A stretch of 64,000 bases of DNA, from assembly GCA_025716815.1 (NCBI GenBank), contig JAIXMN010000006.1, positions 806,001 to 870,000 of the forward strand, in the 5' to 3' direction. The translations under genes were made by a program, and so were the position numbers. Origin of the DNA: Dichotomocladium elegans. Its lineage: Eukaryota > Mucoromycota > Mucoromycetes > Mucorales > Lichtheimiaceae. The notes beneath the pieces are model-generated. The model did not search any database and was not told the origin of the DNA. It was given only the letters and a program-made list of their open reading frames with translations. Below, in pieces: positions 60,132 through 64,000 of this stretch; the first letter of the stretch is position 1; each line of letters opens with the position of its first letter.

Positions 60132-61872
60132 ATTATCCCTGGTAATGGGCGCTGTAAATCTAACGGATATGCGCTGCTTCAGCGCATAGAATTGTGAAAT
60201 CCTAGAGTCGAGCACCGGATTTATGAACCATCTATTTTCTCGTTTCGTTTTCGTTTTCATTTATGCACCTTTGTTCACTTCCTCTCTCTACATCACTTTT
60301 GCTCCTCCACTCACTCATCTGTCCGCTGGTCATCCATTCAAATTCCTCTCAAGCATCTTTTTTTCTCTTTTTGTAAAGCTTTTTCCAACATATTCTCTTC
60401 GCTGTACTGTACGTTTTCTTTTATTGTTTCCTTTTTTGTTTGAGTGGATGAGCAACCATCATTGCTGGATGCCGGATATCTACTCAAGATCTATTCTTCT
60501 TCCCACAGCTTGCACCCACTCACACACCCACACACATGTTTCTTTTTTCTCTGTCCCGACCTTTTGTGACAGTATTTGGACAACAAACTAGCCTTTCTCC
60601 TCGCGCTCTTTGTGTATGCGCTTCCAAAAAGAAAAATCACGGTACCAAAAACAAACTTTTTAGATATATGTCGCTATTAGTTGTAAATGACTTCTCTATT
60701 AGGTCGATGACAGTGGACATATCTCTTTCTCCCTGTTTAAGCGTACCTGATATGATTTATACAATAAAAAAGGGTAAACTTTTGTTCCATCATGCAATGT
60801 AATGCTATGCACTTCATCGTCTGCTGTACTGAAGGTAGTGGTAGAAAATAAAACTAATCCCAAGTGTATCTTGATAATAATAATGCACGTCAAAAAAGTC
60901 TAATCACCGGGTCGTCTATAATAACAAGGGCTTCCAAAAGAGAGAACCGCTTTAATTTTTTCCATATTCATAAATACAAGAAAAAGTGGTTTGCATATAT
61001 CCAATAGGCGACACCGACCAAATAAAAAAGAATTGTCTATGATGATAGGTGCATTTGTTAAGGGTCTAGAACGTGTATTTCTAGGATGTTCCTTCCTATC
61101 AATGCCAACAAAATCACTCCTCTTTTAGGTTCTTTTTTTGGTACGGGAGCGCACGATAGCTATACTAATTTAAAACCTGTATACGAGCTAGTAAAAAATT
61201 TGGAGATCAACAATGATGGAAAGTATGTTTGTTACGGCGACAAAGCTGAAAGGGGAAAAGTATATGTCTTTTGACTCTGGCTGAAACAGAGGGGGAGGAG
61301 CGGGTGATAGATACAAAGACTAAGGTTTATCAGAAGCACAGCCTGTACGAATTACAAGCAAGGGGTGGTGTGTAGTGGAAAGTTTATTATTGTTATGATA
61401 ATCCTTAAAGCACGGAGATGACGAATCTCCAGACTTATCGGTGGCTGATGATCGGAAGAAGAATGTTTCCATTATAAGAAGAATCACCGGTTAGATCAGT
61501 CTTCTTTGAACGCGGGAGTGCTTCATATTTCCTGCTCCTCCCTGCGGTGCGTAGGTGAAAAAGAAAGAATATAAATGTTTCTATGCTTTCTACTTCCTAA
61601 AGCAAAAAGATGAGTATATTTTTTCTTTTCCAAAAACTTATTTACAGCGAGGAAAAACTTTAAAGGGCAGCATCCAACGTGCATTGCATCCAGTCTTCTC
61701 TTGGCAATTGTATTGCCGCTCCTGCAATATGAACAACATAGTGAGGCTTATGCATGCGCAGTTAGTCTGCATAATAATAAGCACTACACCAGTTGTTTCT
61801 GGGACAACGTTAATTATCAATAAATAAAACAATGGCTCTCAGCCGGATTAATATTAAAGCAAGAGATGCATA
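60132..61872. other. intergenic, no supported gene
   Basis: AT-rich with long pyrimidine runs just after the bHLH gene (60220-60560). Short frames only. Confidence 0.5.
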
Positions 61873-63917
61873 TCATCTTTCTATCTTCAAGAGATTGGGA
61901 AGGATTGAATCCATTATTGCTAATCCTTTCTCTGTCGGTCGGATTCCCTCTCCACTTTTCCATTCGTGTGCCAGATGACTCGGTACATACTCCTCAGACC
62001 CACTTGGGGCAGTCACCTTCAAGAGCCCCTCATCCACATACAACCGCAGCATGTCTTGATCAATAACACTGTCCAAGGACCGACCAGTCAAAGCTTCAAA
62101 GCGGCTTGCTGGGATCCCCATGCGCGTCCGCAGTCCAAATACAACCAGTTCCTAAAACGGGATCAGTCGGAAATAATGCACTGATGCTGATCAACATCTT
62201 ACCTCGAGCGCGTCTTCATATGGTATTGGAACCCATTTACGTATCCTATTCAGAGTTCCGTTTCTTATTGAGTTGTCGTTATATAGGGGCATCCACACTC
62301 ACGCACACTTTGTTACCCTTCCCCTTCGGCCTCACACAGCGTCATGTATTTGTCAGGGTGAAATTCCTATTTTGCGACTTTAATATGACTGATCTGCAAC
62401 AAGCAACAGGGTCGCCTCGTTTGCTTTCTTACCCCAAATGTTCTCACGCGTTGTTGTCTCTCCATGTCTGTCAAACGCCCGTGAGAACCCGGACCAATGC
62501 CTATCAGGGCAGATGATAAGAGTGTGAGGAGGTATACGACGAAGCACCAAGCTTACTTACCCACATAATCTATTCCCTGCCAGTACGCGAAGTTGTGTTT
62601 ACTTATGGCTTGAGCCGTCTTTGCGTAGCTTGACACCTCATAATGTTGGAACCCAAACGATTGTGCTGTCTGAACTGTGTCTTCGTACATATCCGCGGCA
62701 TCATCCGCCGTCGGAAGGGCTGGTAGCTTGCCATTTTGATAGCTTTTCCACAGTCTTGTTTAAAAAAAGGGGAGGGATACCTCACTTGAGTCTTTTTATG
62801 ATACCTGCTTCGGGCAATGGCGTTTTCCGCCCATTGTGTAGATGAAACTTACGGGGTTCCTCTTTCCATGGACAGCTGGTAGATAGATAAATGGTCCCCG
62901 GCGAGTTCCAAAGCATGCTAACGAATCACAGATATCATAGACTCATAAGACCGACCGGAATATTCTTCTTTGCCCTATCAAGACTCACCTTGAGTTCGTA
63001 GTTCCAGCCTTCACGAGTCTGCCCTGGTCTGGCAAATATCATGTCAAATGTGACCTTGTCAAACATGCGCTTTGCCTTTTCCACGACGCGGATCGCACTC
63101 TCCGCAGAATGATCACGCCCTGCATGTATGCCTGTATTTAGCACGCTGTCCCAATTTGACCATAAAATTGAGCTACTTACCAAGTAGCTTCAAATCCTTA
63201 TCGTCAAACGATTGAATACCAAGTGAAAGCCGATTAATTCCCGCATCTCGGAACGCTTCAAGCCGTGCTTCTTCGGACGACTATGCTCATGCAATCAATC
63301 ATTTGACCTCATCTATGCCAAATGCACACTATTCTACCGTCGGATTGGCTTCCAAGGTGACTTCTGTATCTTTTGGGACCCCTAATGCATCGATTATCTG
63401 CGCTATGGCGCTCGGCTAATATGTTTTCCCTATGAATAAGACCATGTATTTGCACACTCATGGGGTGTCTTGTTATTACCGTTGCCAGGCCTAACAGACA
63501 CAAAGGTAAGCGCATTCCTTAAGAGACAAATATCCACCAGCAGACTCCTGCCTTTCCCATACTTGGTGTACCGCCGCCGAAATAGACAGAAGAAATACTT
63601 TTCTTTTTCAGCCCGAACCGAGGTTCGTTGAGGTAAAATGTAAGCTCGCGAAGAAGCGCACGCGTCAATCGTTCGATCGGTGGCTGGACGGGATTGACAT
63701 ATTTGTTGAAATTGCAATAGGTGCATTTACTTTTGATCCCCAATCATTATCTTGACGTGGTGTGGATCTCGAAGCATTGCGAATGTTACCTCTCACAATA
63801 TGGCCAGTGAATGTATACAGAAAATTGATCATTGGGCGAGGTGGCTATAAATCGTCTCTGAACCTTCTGACAGACAAGCCATCGACGACTGGACCGAGTC
63901 AATATATGTGTAACCAT
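61873..63917 (-). CDS. mitochondrial HemW-like radical SAM protein (RSAD1)
   Basis: HemW/HemN-type radical SAM protein; HemW is a heme chaperone rather than a coproporphyrinogen oxidase. The start is at ATG 63917 with a basic N-terminus (ILTRSSRRWLVCQKVQRRFI) that looks like a mitochondrial presequence. The [4Fe-4S] site is rebuilt across the first intron: HWPYC-ESK-CTYC-NFNKYV (C-x3-C-x2-C). Then SSVYFGGGTPS, VTLEANPT, INRLSLGIQSFDDKDLKLLG, RDHSAESAIRVVEKAKRMFD, KVTFDMIFARPGQTREGW and GDHLSIYQLSMERGTPF. The C-terminal part has FGFQHYEVSSYAK, GIGPGSHGR and a HemN_C-like tail with YVDEGLLKV. At least seven short introns. Intact as far as read. Confidence 0.9.
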
Positions 63918-64000
63918 TGCACTATCAAACAACGAGCGAGTGATGCAGCAGGTTAATCAGGCAGCAATCGATATTGGGGACGTCCGTGAGCGCAAAAAGA

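Noticed and set aside
61086..61274. 62-codon plus ORF (LLGSFFGTGAHDSYTNLKPV)
   Set aside because: Isolated, short and without similarity or promoter evidence.

Overview
The window reads as nuclear DNA of an early-diverging filamentous fungus, most likely a mucoralean (Mucoromycota). Genes are broken by many short introns (about 50-75 bp) with GT..AG borders, intergenic DNA is AT-rich with long homopolymers, and several relics belong to repeat families that I associate with Mucorales genomes. No species is assigned. All exon joins were made by eye from splice signals and family alignments held in memory; nothing was searched.

Layout. 1-25.5 kb is gene-dense host DNA: a truncated MFS sugar transporter (-), a Pho80-type cyclin (+), an SRP40/Nopp140-like nucleolar protein (+), a secreted subtilisin-like protease with PA domain (-), a vacuolar-type amino-acid transporter (+), a Kre9-like Ser-rich membrane protein (+), a degraded Helitron/PIF1 helicase (+), a one-pass membrane protein (+), a FAM72 homologue (+), a receptor-like transmembrane pseudokinase (-) and an F-box protein (-). 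26.9-27.4 kb holds a small protein with an RVxF-like motif (-).

30-37.4 kb is an island of mobile DNA: a broken Tc1/mariner-type transposase lying next to a 1.5 kb array of about 70 copies of an 18/21-bp unit, a Ty3-like 3' LTR, a degraded ORF of a repeat family carrying a GYARKS motif, and a sharply bounded 1,885-bp element (35541-37425) with about 170-bp terminal inverted repeats and a CACTT target duplication. This element carries one small gene for a SUMO-interaction-motif/coiled-coil protein and no recognisable transposase. It is the best candidate here for something undescribed.

37.5-64 kb returns to host genes: MFS drug/amino-acid-type transporter (-), possible small membrane protein (-), coiled-coil protein (-), quinolinate phosphoribosyltransferase (+), an XLF/Nej1-like end-joining factor (+), a small low-complexity protein (-), a degraded Fanzor/TnpB-like ORF (+), a universal stress protein (+), the mRNA export factor Rae1 (-), a bHLH transcription factor (+) and a mitochondrial HemW-like radical SAM protein (-). 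The genes have separate promoters and do not form an operon or an obvious metabolic cluster. The stretches 27.5-30.1, 53.5-58.2 and 60.2-61.8 kb hold no gene I can support.
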